Shown here one piece after another: positions 24,247-33,199 of a stretch of 64,000 nucleotides of DNA. The notes below the pieces were generated by a model, which made no database searches, was not told the DNA's origin, and worked only from the letters and a program-made list of their open reading frames with translations. The number at the start of each line of letters is the position of its first letter. The stretch's first letter is position 1. The DNA is from JACKNG01 sp050184115 (GTDB taxonomy: Bacteria; Pseudomonadota; Gammaproteobacteria; Ga0077536), in the NCBI GenBank assembly GCA_050184115.1, contig JBFXAQ010000004.1:316972-380971 (forward strand), given 5' to 3'. The position numbers and the translations under genes are program-made.

Positions 24247-25344
24247 TCACAGGGCCTGCAGGGCATCGATATGCAGTTGCAGCAGCCCCGCGATCTGCGC
24301 GGCGGGGCGGCGGCCGAAGCCGCACTCGGTGGCCACGCCGAATTCGGGCAGCACGGCCTTGGCCGCGCTGATGCGTGCCCGCGTACCGGCTGTGCCGTCC
24401 GTGTGATGCACGAGCCCGAGGTAGGGCGTCGCGGCGCCGATATCGAGCCCTGCGAGCGGCGCGAAATAGGCGGCGTCGGTCCGGTTGCGCGGTACGGCCA
24501 TGTGCACGTAGTCGACGCGCCGGCCCGCGTGGCGGTGGCCGAGGTTGGCCATCTCCACCGACAACGCGAGATCCTCGGGTTCGACCTTGTGTACGTGACC
24601 GAGGTCGCCGTAGCACAGGTGCAGGCCCATCAGGACGGTTTCCGGGATGCTTGCCGCCATACGCGCGAGGGCGTCGCACCAGCGCGCCTGGGGCGACGCG
24701 TCGAGGCGATAGGCGAGTGGTGGTCGACCGGTGTAGTCGCCCAGCGCCGCGGCGACCACTTCCATGCACACGTCCCACTGGATGCTGAGCTCGGTCGCCG
24801 GAACGGCGTGCAGTATCGAGCGGAGATCGCGCGCGAGCGCCTCCTCGTAAGCGCCACGGACGCGTTCGTAGCCCTCGCGATCAGCGATGAACCAGCGCAG
24901 CGCACTCTCCGCCAGGGGCAGGCATACCTGGAACCTGACGGCGGGCGCGATCACGCCCGCGGCTTTCAACCGCGCGAAGACGGCATAGGATTCGATGGCG
25001 TGACGGGCGTAACCGGTGGTGTCGATCGCGATGGGCGCGGCGTCATGTTCGACCTCGAACGACCACATGTCGTCGAACGACGATGGCACCCAGTCTTCGT
25101 CGGCGGTACGCCATTCGTTGTCGATCGAGCCGACAGGCCGCGGGCGGTTGAGGGCGTGAATATGGGGATGACGGTCGAGGATGGTCGCGGCGAGAAAGGT
25201 CACCCAACTGCGCCGCTGACCGGTCTCGCCGTCCGGCAGCGCGAGAACCTTGTCGCCAAGCGCCGTTCCGCAGGTGCGAAAAACGGCCTCGGCATTCGCT
25301 TCGGGCACGCTGCCCACCAGGAGAACGGGTTGCGCGACTGCCAT
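24247..25344 (-). CDS. UROD/MetE-like superfamily protein
   Basis: A 365-residue TIM-barrel protein resembling the C-terminal half of cobalamin-independent methionine synthase. It has GSVPEANAEAVF and LPDGETGQRRSW at the start, IQWDVCMEVVAAALGDY in the middle, and candidate zinc ligands His and Cys in GLHLCYGD and Cys in TECGFGRR near the C-terminus, the same order as in MetE. It is half the length of full MetE and lacks the N-terminal domain, so it may be a methyltransferase for another thiol or corrinoid donor. Divergent from the SnoaL gene. Confidence 0.68.
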   Translation of the reverse strand: MAVAQPVLLVGSVPEANAEAVFRTCGTALGDKVLALPDGETGQRRSWVTFLAATILDRHPHIHALNRPRPVGSIDNEWRTADEDWVPSSFDDMWSFEVEHDAAPIAIDTTGYARHAIESYAVFARLKAAGVIAPAVRFQVCLPLAESALRWFIADREGYERVRGAYEEALARDLRSILHAVPATELSIQWDVCMEVVAAALGDYTGRPPLAYRLDASPQARWCDALARMAASIPETVLMGLHLCYGDLGHVHKVEPEDLALSVEMANLGHRHAGRRVDYVHMAVPRNRTDAAYFAPLAGLDIGAATPYLGLVHHTDGTAGTRARISAAKAVLPEFGVATECGFGRRPAAQIAGLLQLHIDALQAL

Positions 25345-25622
25345 GCGGGGACTCCCATCGTCACGTGACGCTGGCGGTGGTGCCGGCAGCGCACGGGGGT
25401 CGTGAATGCTCGGGCGTCAGCCTACGTGCCGGCGGTGTCGCGGACTTGCCTGGCGTGGTACGGGCAGTATGCAGATATGGAAGTGCGGCCGTCGCGATGC
25501 GATGGACGCACGGCTATTACGGACAACTCCGTGTCCCTCACGGACAAGTGCGCGGGCTGGCGGGCGTGGATAATCGGATGCGCATGACCGGGTCGAGCCC
25601 CGACCCGGGGGAGGAGACAGGT

Positions 25623-26183
25623 ATGAGCAGACATCGTGTATTGCGCCGGACGCCTCGCCGCAGCCTGGCGGCGCTCGTCTTGACCTGGGCAACCGGGTTT
25701 CTGGTCGGCGCGCCGGCGCTCGCCGAGGGCGGTGGGGCGGAGGCGCAGCTGGCAGCCAACGAGGCCCTGGTGAGGCGCCTGTTCACGGAGGGCTTCAGTG
25801 GCGGCAACCTCGCCGTCGTCGAGGAGATTTTCTCGCCCGACATCAAGCTCGTCGATCCGAACCTGCCGCCCGGCATCGAAGGCGTCAAGGCGATCGTGAA
25901 GAAGAACAACGAAACCTTCGACGACTGGTCGTTCACGCTGCACGACGTGCTCGCGGTCGACGACAAGGTGGTGGTGCGCTGGACCGGTTCCGGCATCCAC
26001 GCCCACAGTTTCATGAACGAGGCGCCGACCGGTAAGCGGGTCGAGCTCAACGGCCTGTCGATCTACCAGATCGCCGATGGCCGCATCGTCACGGACTGGG
26101 TGATTCCGGACAACCTGCAGTTCCTCATGCAGCTGGGCGTGATACCGCCGATGGGCATGGCGGATCCCGGTCCGGCGCGATGA
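25623..26183 (+). CDS. Secreted SnoaL/NTF2-like protein
   Basis: A 186-residue protein with an Arg-rich signal peptide (RRTPRRSLAALVLTWATGFLVGAPALA) and a SnoaL-like NTF2-fold domain: NEALVRRLFTEGFSGGNLAVVEEIFSPDIKLVDPNLPPG, DDWSFTLHDVLAVDDKVVVRWTGSGIH and LNGLSIYQIADGRIVTDWVIPDN. Cytoplasmic relatives include polyketide cyclases and isomerases; exported ones are of unknown role. The ATG follows a GGAGGAGAC site. It is 39 bases upstream of the dehalogenase-like gene on the same strand and could be its periplasmic partner. Confidence 0.8.
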   Translation: MSRHRVLRRTPRRSLAALVLTWATGFLVGAPALAEGGGAEAQLAANEALVRRLFTEGFSGGNLAVVEEIFSPDIKLVDPNLPPGIEGVKAIVKKNNETFDDWSFTLHDVLAVDDKVVVRWTGSGIHAHSFMNEAPTGKRVELNGLSIYQIADGRIVTDWVIPDNLQFLMQLGVIPPMGMADPGPAR

Positions 26184-26222
26184 CGGCGCCGTGCCGCTGA
26201 CAGTGCGCGGGCGGACGGCCTG

Positions 26223-28397
26223 ATGCTGTTCCGCACCCGCGCCGACGCGCGTCCCTATCACCTCGGGCGCTTCCCGCTCGAGTCGATCGCGCGCGACCCG
26301 GCACGCGTCGAGCAGGAATGCGCGCGCGCGGCAGTCGCGGCGCCGCCACCCCGCCAACCCGCGCGAGGTCCGCTGGCGGCCGCGGCGCGCGATTACCTTG
26401 CACTGCAGGTCGCCAACGGCACGACCACGCAGGCGGAGGTCAAGGCGCCGGTGCCTGACGATCCGGGGCGCCGCGCCATCGACGCCAAGGGCTATGCCTA
26501 CTTCATGGATGCGTCGCAGGTCGGAATCTGCGCTTTGCCCGAGCACGCGTGGTACGCCGATCGCCCACCTGAGCGCGATCACACCCACGCCATCGTCGTG
26601 CTGGTCGAACACCCGCGGGTACCGGAAGCGGGCAACCCGGCCCGCGACTGGGTCGAGCACGCCGTTGCCGACATCGCCGATCAACGCGCCGGCAGCATCG
26701 CCATCTGCCTCGCCGGTCATATCCGGCAGCTCGGCTGGTCGGCGCGGGCACACGTCGCCGATGCCGGCGATGTCGATGCGGAACGTCTGGCGGTCATGGC
26801 CGGGCTGGCGTTGCGCGGTGACGCCGACGCCGCCCTGGTAAACCCCTATGTCGATGCGTTCTCGCTGGCCGTGGTCACCACCGACTACCGGCTCGCCACC
26901 GACCAGCCCCTGGGCGCCGCGGCGGCGCGCGCACGCGGTCTGCGCTACTGGCTGGGCATCAACGGGGCGACCAGCGGCCGCGAGCGCCGTCGTCAGCGGC
27001 GACGCGCGACCCACCTCGGCCGCTATCCGATGGAAACCGTGCGGCGCGTGGACCGCCCGACGACCCTCATCCTGGATGACGAGATCCCGCGCGTGCCGAA
27101 GCGTGCCGCGTTCTTCGAGCGCGCGCTGCGCGGCGACCTCGGCGAGAAGGCGCAACGCGAACGGCATCGTTTCGCCTACAAGCAGCCGCACACGGCGGGC
27201 ATGTTGCCGTTGATGCGCGCGATGGTCGCGCGCCAGGGCGGTCCGGTCACCGTCCCGCCGGAGCGCGCGCGATTCGCATCGCCCGCCGCCAACAGCCGCG
27301 CGGTGAAGTCGCTGGCCCATGCCCTGGGGGCCGACATCGTCGGCATCTGCCAGGTCCCGCATTACGCGTGGTACTCCCACGACAGCGCGGGGAACCCGCT
27401 CGAGCCGCGGCATCGTTTCGCCATCGTCATGCTCATCGACCAGGAGTTCGACACCATGGAGGGTGCCTCCGGGGACGACTGGATCTCCGGGACGCAATCC
27501 ATGCGCGCCTACCTGCGCGGGGCGGAAATGGCGGGCATGCTGGCCGAGACACTGCGCCAGAGCGGCTTTCCAGCGCGGGCGCAGACCAACATCGACAGCG
27601 ACGTGTTGCACATCCCCTTGATGCTGCTGGCCGGGCTCGGTGAGCTGTCGCGGATCGGCGAGCTGGTGCTCAACCCGTTCGTCGGGCCGCGCCTGAAGAC
27701 GGTGGTCGTGACGACCGACCTGCCGCTCGAAGTCGACCGGCCGATCGATTTCGGACTGCAGTACTTCTGTACCCGTTGCACGAAGTGCGCGCGCGAGTGT
27801 CCGTGCGATGCCATCTCGTGGGGCGAGAAGGTGATGTTCAACGGCTACGAGACGTGGAAGCCGGATGTCGAACGCTGCACCCGCTATCGGCTCACCAATG
27901 CCCGCGGCTCGGCCTGCGGTCGCTGCATGAAGACCTGCCCGTTGAACAAGGTGGTCACGGCCGACGGTCCCCTGCTGGAACGGTTGGCGAGCTGGTGCGG
28001 CATACGGCTGCCGCTGCTGAAACCCCTGCTGGTGCCGCTCGCGACGCGTCTCGATGACCGGCTCGGCCACGGTGAGCTCAACCCGGCCAAGAAATGGTGG
28101 TTCGACCTCGAGGTGGTCGACGGCGCCTGCGTGGCGCCGCCCAAGGGGGTGAACCAGCGCGGACTCAGCGTCGGCAAGCGCCTCGACCCCGGCCAGCAGA
28201 AAATTGCCTATTACCCCGCGAACAGCATGCCGCCGCCGGATGAGCCAGGCATCTGCGCGGTCGACCGCAAGGCCGCGTTGGCGGCCGCTGCCGACATCGA
28301 GAAGCCGTGCGACGCCGCGCGCCGGCGCGCGGCGGGCCGGCCGGCGCCGCCGCAATGGCAACCGACACCGGCCCGTCGGAAGGACCAGACCGGATAA
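26223..28397 (+). CDS. Reductive-dehalogenase-like iron-sulfur protein with duplicated N-terminal domain
   Basis: A 724-residue protein. Two ferredoxin-type clusters are clear: C516-x2-C519-x2-C522-x3-C526-P, and C552 with C565-x2-C568-x3-C572-P, the spacing seen in reductive dehalogenases and epoxyqueuosine-reductase relatives. Upstream there are two tandem copies of one domain: residues 12-230 and 263-508 share HLGRFP/HLGRYP, VGICALPEHAWY/VGICQVPHYAWY, AIVVLVEH/AIVMLIDQ, ALVNPYVDAFSLAVVTTDY/LVLNPFVGPRLKTVVVTTDL. No TAT signal is present, so it is cytoplasmic. A corrinoid-dependent reduction, possibly dehalogenation, is a family-based guess; the normal RdhA has only one such domain. Confidence 0.74.
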   Translation: MLFRTRADARPYHLGRFPLESIARDPARVEQECARAAVAAPPPRQPARGPLAAAARDYLALQVANGTTTQAEVKAPVPDDPGRRAIDAKGYAYFMDASQVGICALPEHAWYADRPPERDHTHAIVVLVEHPRVPEAGNPARDWVEHAVADIADQRAGSIAICLAGHIRQLGWSARAHVADAGDVDAERLAVMAGLALRGDADAALVNPYVDAFSLAVVTTDYRLATDQPLGAAAARARGLRYWLGINGATSGRERRRQRRRATHLGRYPMETVRRVDRPTTLILDDEIPRVPKRAAFFERALRGDLGEKAQRERHRFAYKQPHTAGMLPLMRAMVARQGGPVTVPPERARFASPAANSRAVKSLAHALGADIVGICQVPHYAWYSHDSAGNPLEPRHRFAIVMLIDQEFDTMEGASGDDWISGTQSMRAYLRGAEMAGMLAETLRQSGFPARAQTNIDSDVLHIPLMLLAGLGELSRIGELVLNPFVGPRLKTVVVTTDLPLEVDRPIDFGLQYFCTRCTKCARECPCDAISWGEKVMFNGYETWKPDVERCTRYRLTNARGSACGRCMKTCPLNKVVTADGPLLERLASWCGIRLPLLKPLLVPLATRLDDRLGHGELNPAKKWWFDLEVVDGACVAPPKGVNQRGLSVGKRLDPGQQKIAYYPANSMPPPDEPGICAVDRKAALAAAADIEKPCDAARRRAAGRPAPPQWQPTPARRKDQTG

Positions 28398-28722
28398 CAC
28401 GCGGGCGGCCATGCCGGCCGCGACGATGGTCGCACCGTGCAGGCGTTCGGGTTCATGCTCGTGTCGGCACTCGCCGTTGCGGTGACTCATAGCCCGTGAG
28501 CCCGGGCAAGCGCGCTGTCCGGGCCACGCAGATGTGGCGGCGCCGCCGGTTTGACGACGCCGGCTTGCGCGAGGGCTGCCGTCAGCCCATTGGCCGTGGC
28601 TGACCGGACCCGCCGACCGCGGCGCGCCCCCTGTAAGGATTTGGTCCCCGCAGCGACCAAGCGGCGTGTCCGGCCCTGCGGCCGGCGCCTTCCATCGTCG
28701 AACAGTACAGGGAATTCACGTC
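28398..28722. other. Intergenic stretch before doxX-like gene
   Basis: About 325 bases of GC-rich DNA. No open frame with a ribosome site, no repeat of the intergenic families, no terminator with a T-run. Nothing recognised. Confidence 0.4.
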
Positions 28723-29400
28723 ATGTCGCTCGTCATCACGCTTTATCAACTCGTCCAGTCCGCCCTCGATCGCGCCCGCCTCGCCGAGGGCCTCGCGCCA
28801 CTGCTACTGCGCCTGATACTGGCGCCGGTCATGCTGCAGGCGGGCTGGAACAAGCTCGCCCATTTCGCCGACACCGTGGCCTGGTTCGAGCACGGCCTCG
28901 GCCTGCCGGCGCCGCTGCTGATGGCGACGCTCGCGGTGGGTGCGGAGCTGGTCGGTGGCGTCTGCCTGGTGCTCGGCTTCGCCACGCGCTTCGCTGCCGT
29001 CCCGCTGATGGTGACCATGCTGGTGGCCATGACCACGGTGCATTGGCCGCACGGCTGGCACGCGATTGCCGACGCCTCGAGCTGGCTCGCCAACGAGCGC
29101 GTCGCCACGGCCGCGGCGTACAAGCGCGAAATCGTCGACATCCTGCGCATGCACGGCGACTACGAGCGTCTCACCAGCGCGGGTCCGGTGACCATCCTCA
29201 ACAACGGCATCGAGTTCGCCGCGATCTACTTCGCGATGCTGTTGACCCTGTTCTTCACCGGCGGCGGGCGTTACACCAGTCTCGATTACTGGGTCGGCCG
29301 GCGCATCGCCGCGGTGGCCGAGGCTCAGGCGATGACGCCGCCCGCGGCCAGCCAGCGTGCGCAGTCGGCACCGAGTTCGCGCAGCGCGGCCGCCTCGTAG
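28723..29400 (+). CDS. DoxX-family membrane protein
   Basis: A 225-residue membrane protein of the DoxX family: LLLRLILAPVMLQAGWNKLAHFADTVAWFEHGLGLPAPLLMATLAVGAELVGGVCLVLGFATRFAAVPLMVTMLVAM with four predicted helices, plus an inserted hydrophilic loop of about 45 residues before the last helix. DoxX-like proteins take part in thiosulfate:quinone oxidation or in uncharacterised redox complexes. The ATG at 28723 follows GGGA. Its 3' end overlaps the convergent sulfotransferase gene by 76 bases, so the low-complexity C-terminal tail is shaped by the opposite strand. Confidence 0.8.
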   Translation: MSLVITLYQLVQSALDRARLAEGLAPLLLRLILAPVMLQAGWNKLAHFADTVAWFEHGLGLPAPLLMATLAVGAELVGGVCLVLGFATRFAAVPLMVTMLVAMTTVHWPHGWHAIADASSWLANERVATAAAYKREIVDILRMHGDYERLTSAGPVTILNNGIEFAAIYFAMLLTLFFTGGGRYTSLDYWVGRRIAAVAEAQAMTPPAASQRAQSAPSSRSAAAS

Positions 29401-30248
29401 GCAACGCTGTCGGCTTCCGGCAGCACGCCGTGCCAGCGCCCGTTGCTGCCCTTGTGGATGAAGCGTGCGGCGCCGCCGTCCATGCGCGCGGTGACGACGC
29501 CGGCGATGCGGTCGGCGTGGCGCTTCATGTACTCGAAGGTGCAGTGCTCGACCATCCGCGGCCAGAGTGCTTCGTCGGCCGCGATGCCGAGGAAGGCCGC
29601 GATGCGCCGCATCGAACCCGCGAGATCGGACTTGAGGTCGTTGAAGTGCACCATCAGCACGTTGGGCAGGTGGCGAATCTCCCACCACGAGCGGATGTTG
29701 GCGAAGAATGGCCAGGCGGGATAGCCATCGCGTTCGAGCCATTCGCGGAAATAGGCGACGACGTCGTCGCCCGGGCGCGGCAGCGGCAGGCCGACCAGCC
29801 CGGGTGTGCCGTTGATCACTTCGTACGCCGCATCGTTGTAGGCATGGTGGTGATTGAACCAGCTCCACAAGGCGTCGCGACCGTCGCGCGCGACGCAGAC
29901 GTAACGCGCCCGTGGCGAGAATACCAGCGCGTCGACCGGCAGGTGGGTCTTCATGAAACGCCGATGCGTCTGCGACGCAAGCAGGGCGTGGACCTTGTCG
30001 CGCGGCACCATGCGCTGTTCGAGCCATGGCGCGATCTGCATGATGGGCACGTCCTCGGCGCCGTCGTACAGGAGCTGGCCGACGATCTGCTGCATCCAGG
30101 TGGTGCCGGATTTCGCCCAGGTCGCGATGACGATGTCGCCGTCGCGGAACTCGAAGCCGTCCCAGTGCGTCGAGTCCATGTGGTGGTTCTGCAGCTCGCG
30201 CTGCTTGGTCGGCCACGCCGCTGCGTGCGAGGTCGCCGGGCCGTTCAT
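29325..30248 (-). CDS. Sulfotransferase-domain protein
   Basis: A 307-residue PAPS-dependent sulfotransferase. The 5'-phosphosulfate loop is ATWAKSGTTWMQQI (about 48-61), the 3'-phosphate site is ARDGRDALWSWFNH, and FIHKGSNGRWHGVL near the C-terminus is the RKGxxGDWK-type closing loop. The catalytic base is likely the His in MKTHLP. It starts in the stop codon of the upstream flavin monooxygenase frame (ATGA), so it belongs to the minus-strand unit with a P450 and a dehydrogenase. Sulfonation of an alcohol made by the oxygenases is a reasonable inference. Confidence 0.85.
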   Translation of the reverse strand: MNGPATSHAAAWPTKQRELQNHHMDSTHWDGFEFRDGDIVIATWAKSGTTWMQQIVGQLLYDGAEDVPIMQIAPWLEQRMVPRDKVHALLASQTHRRFMKTHLPVDALVFSPRARYVCVARDGRDALWSWFNHHHAYNDAAYEVINGTPGLVGLPLPRPGDDVVAYFREWLERDGYPAWPFFANIRSWWEIRHLPNVLMVHFNDLKSDLAGSMRRIAAFLGIAADEALWPRMVEHCTFEYMKRHADRIAGVVTARMDGGAARFIHKGSNGRWHGVLPEADSVAYEAAALRELGADCARWLAAGGVIA

Positions 30249-31870
30249 GTCAACGCGAAGCCCTGGTAACCGTCGCTGGCCGCCGCATCGCATTGCTCGC
30301 GGTACTCCACCGCGCCGCCGGCGTAGTTGAGGAACATGCGCTTCTTGCCCGGGATGTTGGCGCCCATGAACCAGGAGTTGGTCTCGGGCAGCAGGGTGGC
30401 GTTGATCAGGGTTTCGCAGTGTTCGACCCAGGCCTGTTCCGATTCCGGCCGTGCGTCGATGCGCGCCACCCCGCGCTCGCGCAGCCAGGCGATGCAATCG
30501 GTCACCCACTCGACGTTCTGCTCGATGCAACGCGGCACGTTGCAGAAGCTGGCGGCGTTCTGCGGCCCGACGACGATGAACATGTTGGGGAAGCCGGCGG
30601 TGGTGAGGCCGAGGTAAGTGCTGGGGCCGTCGGCCCACTTGTCGGCCAGTGACTGCCCGTTCGCGCCGCGGATGTCCATGCGCACCAGCGCGCCGGTGAC
30701 GGCGTCGAAACCGGTGGCGAAGACGATGGTATCGACGTCGTACTCGCGCTTGTCGGTCTTCACGCCGCGCGCGGTGATGCGCTCGATCGGCTCCTGGTTG
30801 AGATCGACCAGCTGGACGTTGTCGCGGTTGAAAGTCTCGAAGTAGCCGCTCTCCAGCGGCACGCGCTTGGTGCCAAAGGGATGGTTCGTGGGGATGAGCT
30901 TGCGCGCGGTCTCGGGGTCGTCCACGCGGGCGCGGATCTTCTCGCGCACGAACTCCGCCATGGTGTCGTTGGCGCGGCGGTCGGTGAGGATGTCCATGAA
31001 ATTACCGAGCCAGATGCGGAAGCCGGGTTCGGCGTACATCTCCTCGTAGAGGCGCCGGCGTTCGGCATCGTCGACGTCGAAGGCCGAGCGCGGATCGAAG
31101 TTGTAGGGAAAGGCGCCGAAGGACTCGCGGCACTTGCGGAAGATCGCCGGGTAGTCCTGCTTGATGCGCGCCATCTCCGCGTCGCTGATGGGCGAGTTGC
31201 CGAGTGGCAGACAGTAGTTCGGCGTGCGCTGGAAGACGGTCATGTGGCCGACGTTCTTGCCGACCTCGGTGATGAGCTGAACGGCCGTCGCACCGCTGCC
31301 GATGACGGCGATGCGCCGGTTGCTGAAGTCGATCGGCTCCTTCGGCCACTCGGCGGTGTGCAGGGCGAGGCCCTCGAAGTCGTCACGGCCAGGGATATCC
31401 GGGGTGTAGGGCGCCGATAGCACGCCGACGGCGGTGACGAAGTAGTGTGCGGTGGCGGTCTCGCCGTGTTCGGTCTCGACCGTCCAGGTATTCGTCGCGG
31501 GGTCGTAGCGTGCGCCGGCCACGCGCGTCGAGAGCTGGATGTCGCGCCGCAGGTCGAACTTGTCGGCGACGTGGTTGAGATAACGTTCGGTCTCGGGCTG
31601 GGCGGCGAAGTGCTCGCTCCAGTTCCATTCCTCGAGGAGTTCCTTCGACCACGAATAACCGTAGGCCCACGACTCGGAGTCGAAGCGGCAGCCGGGGTAG
31701 CGGTTCCAGTACCAGGTGCCGCCGACGCCGCTGCCGGCCTCGTAGCAGCGCACGCTGAAACCGAGCCCGCGCAGGCGGTGGATCAGGTAGAGGCCGGACA
31801 TGCCGGCGCCGACGATGATGACGTCTTAATCAGTGGCCGCGCCGGTGGCGGCCGTGGTGGATGCGGTCAT
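30245..31870 (-). pseudogene. Baeyer-Villiger-type monooxygenase interrupted by TAA at codon 15
   Basis: From the ATG at 31870, with a GGGGAGAGAG ribosome site, the frame reads MTASTTAATGAATD, then TAA (31828-31826), then DVIIVGAGMSGL and on to 30245 without another stop. The remaining 526 codons look fully functional: GGTWYWNRYPG, the exact BVMO fingerprint FEGLALHTAEWP and the NADPH motif GSGATA. The stop stands where Tyr or Phe usually precedes DVIIVGAG, so TAC to TAA is the simplest cause. The next in-frame ATG (31801) would cut into the FAD glycine loop. Either a recent pseudogene, readthrough, or a sequence error. Coupled to the sulfotransferase by ATGA. Confidence 0.78.
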
Positions 31871-31981
31871 GGTGCTCTCTCCCCTGGATCATGACGGCGG
31901 ATGGCGGCTGCGCCCGGAGAGGGTGCGCCCGCGTGAGGTTCAGTGTGCGTGTTCGGGTCCCCGTCTTGGGTGCGTTGCGGC

Positions 31982-33199
31982 TCAGCGCGCGACGGCCCGT
32001 ACCGGCAGCGCCTTGAGACCGAACAGGCGGTTGTTCGGCATCCATTGCGGCGTCCCGGCGAGTTCGAAATCGAGGCCACGGGCGACGAGTTCTTCCAGTA
32101 CGACCTTGATCTCGAGCCGCGCCAACGCCGCGCCGAGGCAGAAGTGGACACCGGCGCCGAAGCCGAGGTGCTTGTTCGGGCTGCGCGCGATATCGAAACG
32201 GAAGGGCTCGGCGAAGACGCGCTCGTCGCGATTGGCCGACATCTCCCAGAAGGTGACTTTCTCGCCGCGGCGGATGGGTTGCCCGAGCAGTTCGACATCG
32301 CGGGTCGCGGTGCGGCGCTTGTACACCGAGGGCGTGGTCCAGCGCACGATCTCCTCCACGGCGCTGCGCGCGAGCGCGGGCTCGGCGCACAGGCGCCGCC
32401 ATTGCGCTGGGTTCTCGATCAGCGCGAGCACGCCGCCGCTGATGGCGCGCGTGGTGGTCTCGGCGCCGGCCGGAAACAGCAGGGCGAAGAACGAGCGCAG
32501 CTCGGCGTCGTTCAGGCGCACGCCGTCGTCGAGCTCGGCATGCACGATGGTGGAGAAGATGGCACCGTCGGGTTGCGCGCGCTTGGCTTCGATCAGAGCC
32601 TGGGCGTAGCGCCTGAGTTCGCGCGCCTGCTCGGCGGCGATGACCGAGTCAGAGGGCGCTTCGATGCCGGCATCGACGAGATCGACGAGACGCTCGCGGT
32701 CCGCTTCCGGCACGCCGAGCACGATGCAGATGGCCTGGGTCGGGATCTCGCGCGAGACGCGGTGGGCGAAGTCGAAGGTCTCGCCGGCGGCGAGACCGGC
32801 GAGCAGGGCGCGTGCGCGCCGGCGCAGCTCGTCTTCGAGTGCCGCCACCGCACGCACCGTGAAGCCCTTGTTGACCAGCGCGCGCAGGCGTTTGTGGTAG
32901 GGGTCGTCGGTATGGTTCAGCACCTTGCCGGCGGTCGGTTCGTCCTTGATCGCCGTGCCGCCGCCGATCCGCTCCCCGCCGGTATCGGATGAGAACGCCT
33001 CGGCATCCATGATCACGGCATCGACGTCGGCATAACGGCTCAGCACCCAGAAGCCCTCGCCGTCTGGGGTTGCGGCGGTCGGCGCATGCCACCACACGGG
33101 CGCCTCGGCGCGCAGCCAAGTGAAGAAGTCGTGCGGGAAGCCGCCGGCGAAGCTGCGGCCGTCGGAGAGATCGACCGGGGCGGGCGGTGCCGCGCTCAT
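31982..33199 (-). CDS. Cytochrome P450 (CYP125/142-like group)
   Basis: A 405-residue soluble bacterial P450. The oxygen-binding helix I motif is AGAETT (244-249), ExxR is E283-R286, and the heme loop is FGAGVHFCLG (347-356) with Cys354 as iron ligand. NHTDDPYHKRLRALVNKGFT is typical of actinobacterial-type steroid side-chain P450s and related proteobacterial enzymes. It needs separate ferredoxin and reductase; none is adjacent. The start overlaps the stop of the upstream dehydrogenase gene (ATGA), showing coupled translation. Hydroxylation of a terpenoid or steroid side chain is a plausible role. Confidence 0.88.
   Translation of the reverse strand: MSAAPPAPVDLSDGRSFAGGFPHDFFTWLRAEAPVWWHAPTAATPDGEGFWVLSRYADVDAVIMDAEAFSSDTGGERIGGGTAIKDEPTAGKVLNHTDDPYHKRLRALVNKGFTVRAVAALEDELRRRARALLAGLAAGETFDFAHRVSREIPTQAICIVLGVPEADRERLVDLVDAGIEAPSDSVIAAEQARELRRYAQALIEAKRAQPDGAIFSTIVHAELDDGVRLNDAELRSFFALLFPAGAETTTRAISGGVLALIENPAQWRRLCAEPALARSAVEEIVRWTTPSVYKRRTATRDVELLGQPIRRGEKVTFWEMSANRDERVFAEPFRFDIARSPNKHLGFGAGVHFCLGAALARLEIKVVLEELVARGLDFELAGTPQWMPNNRLFGLKALPVRAVAR

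Noticed and set aside
24157..25368. 403-codon plus-strand frame
   Set aside because: Antisense of the MetE-like gene; Arg/Gly/Val-rich with no domain.
25422..28490. 1022-codon open frame on the minus strand
   Set aside because: It is antisense to the dehalogenase-like and SnoaL genes, Arg/His/Val-rich, and a by-product of high GC codon bias. The plus-strand proteins have clear motifs.
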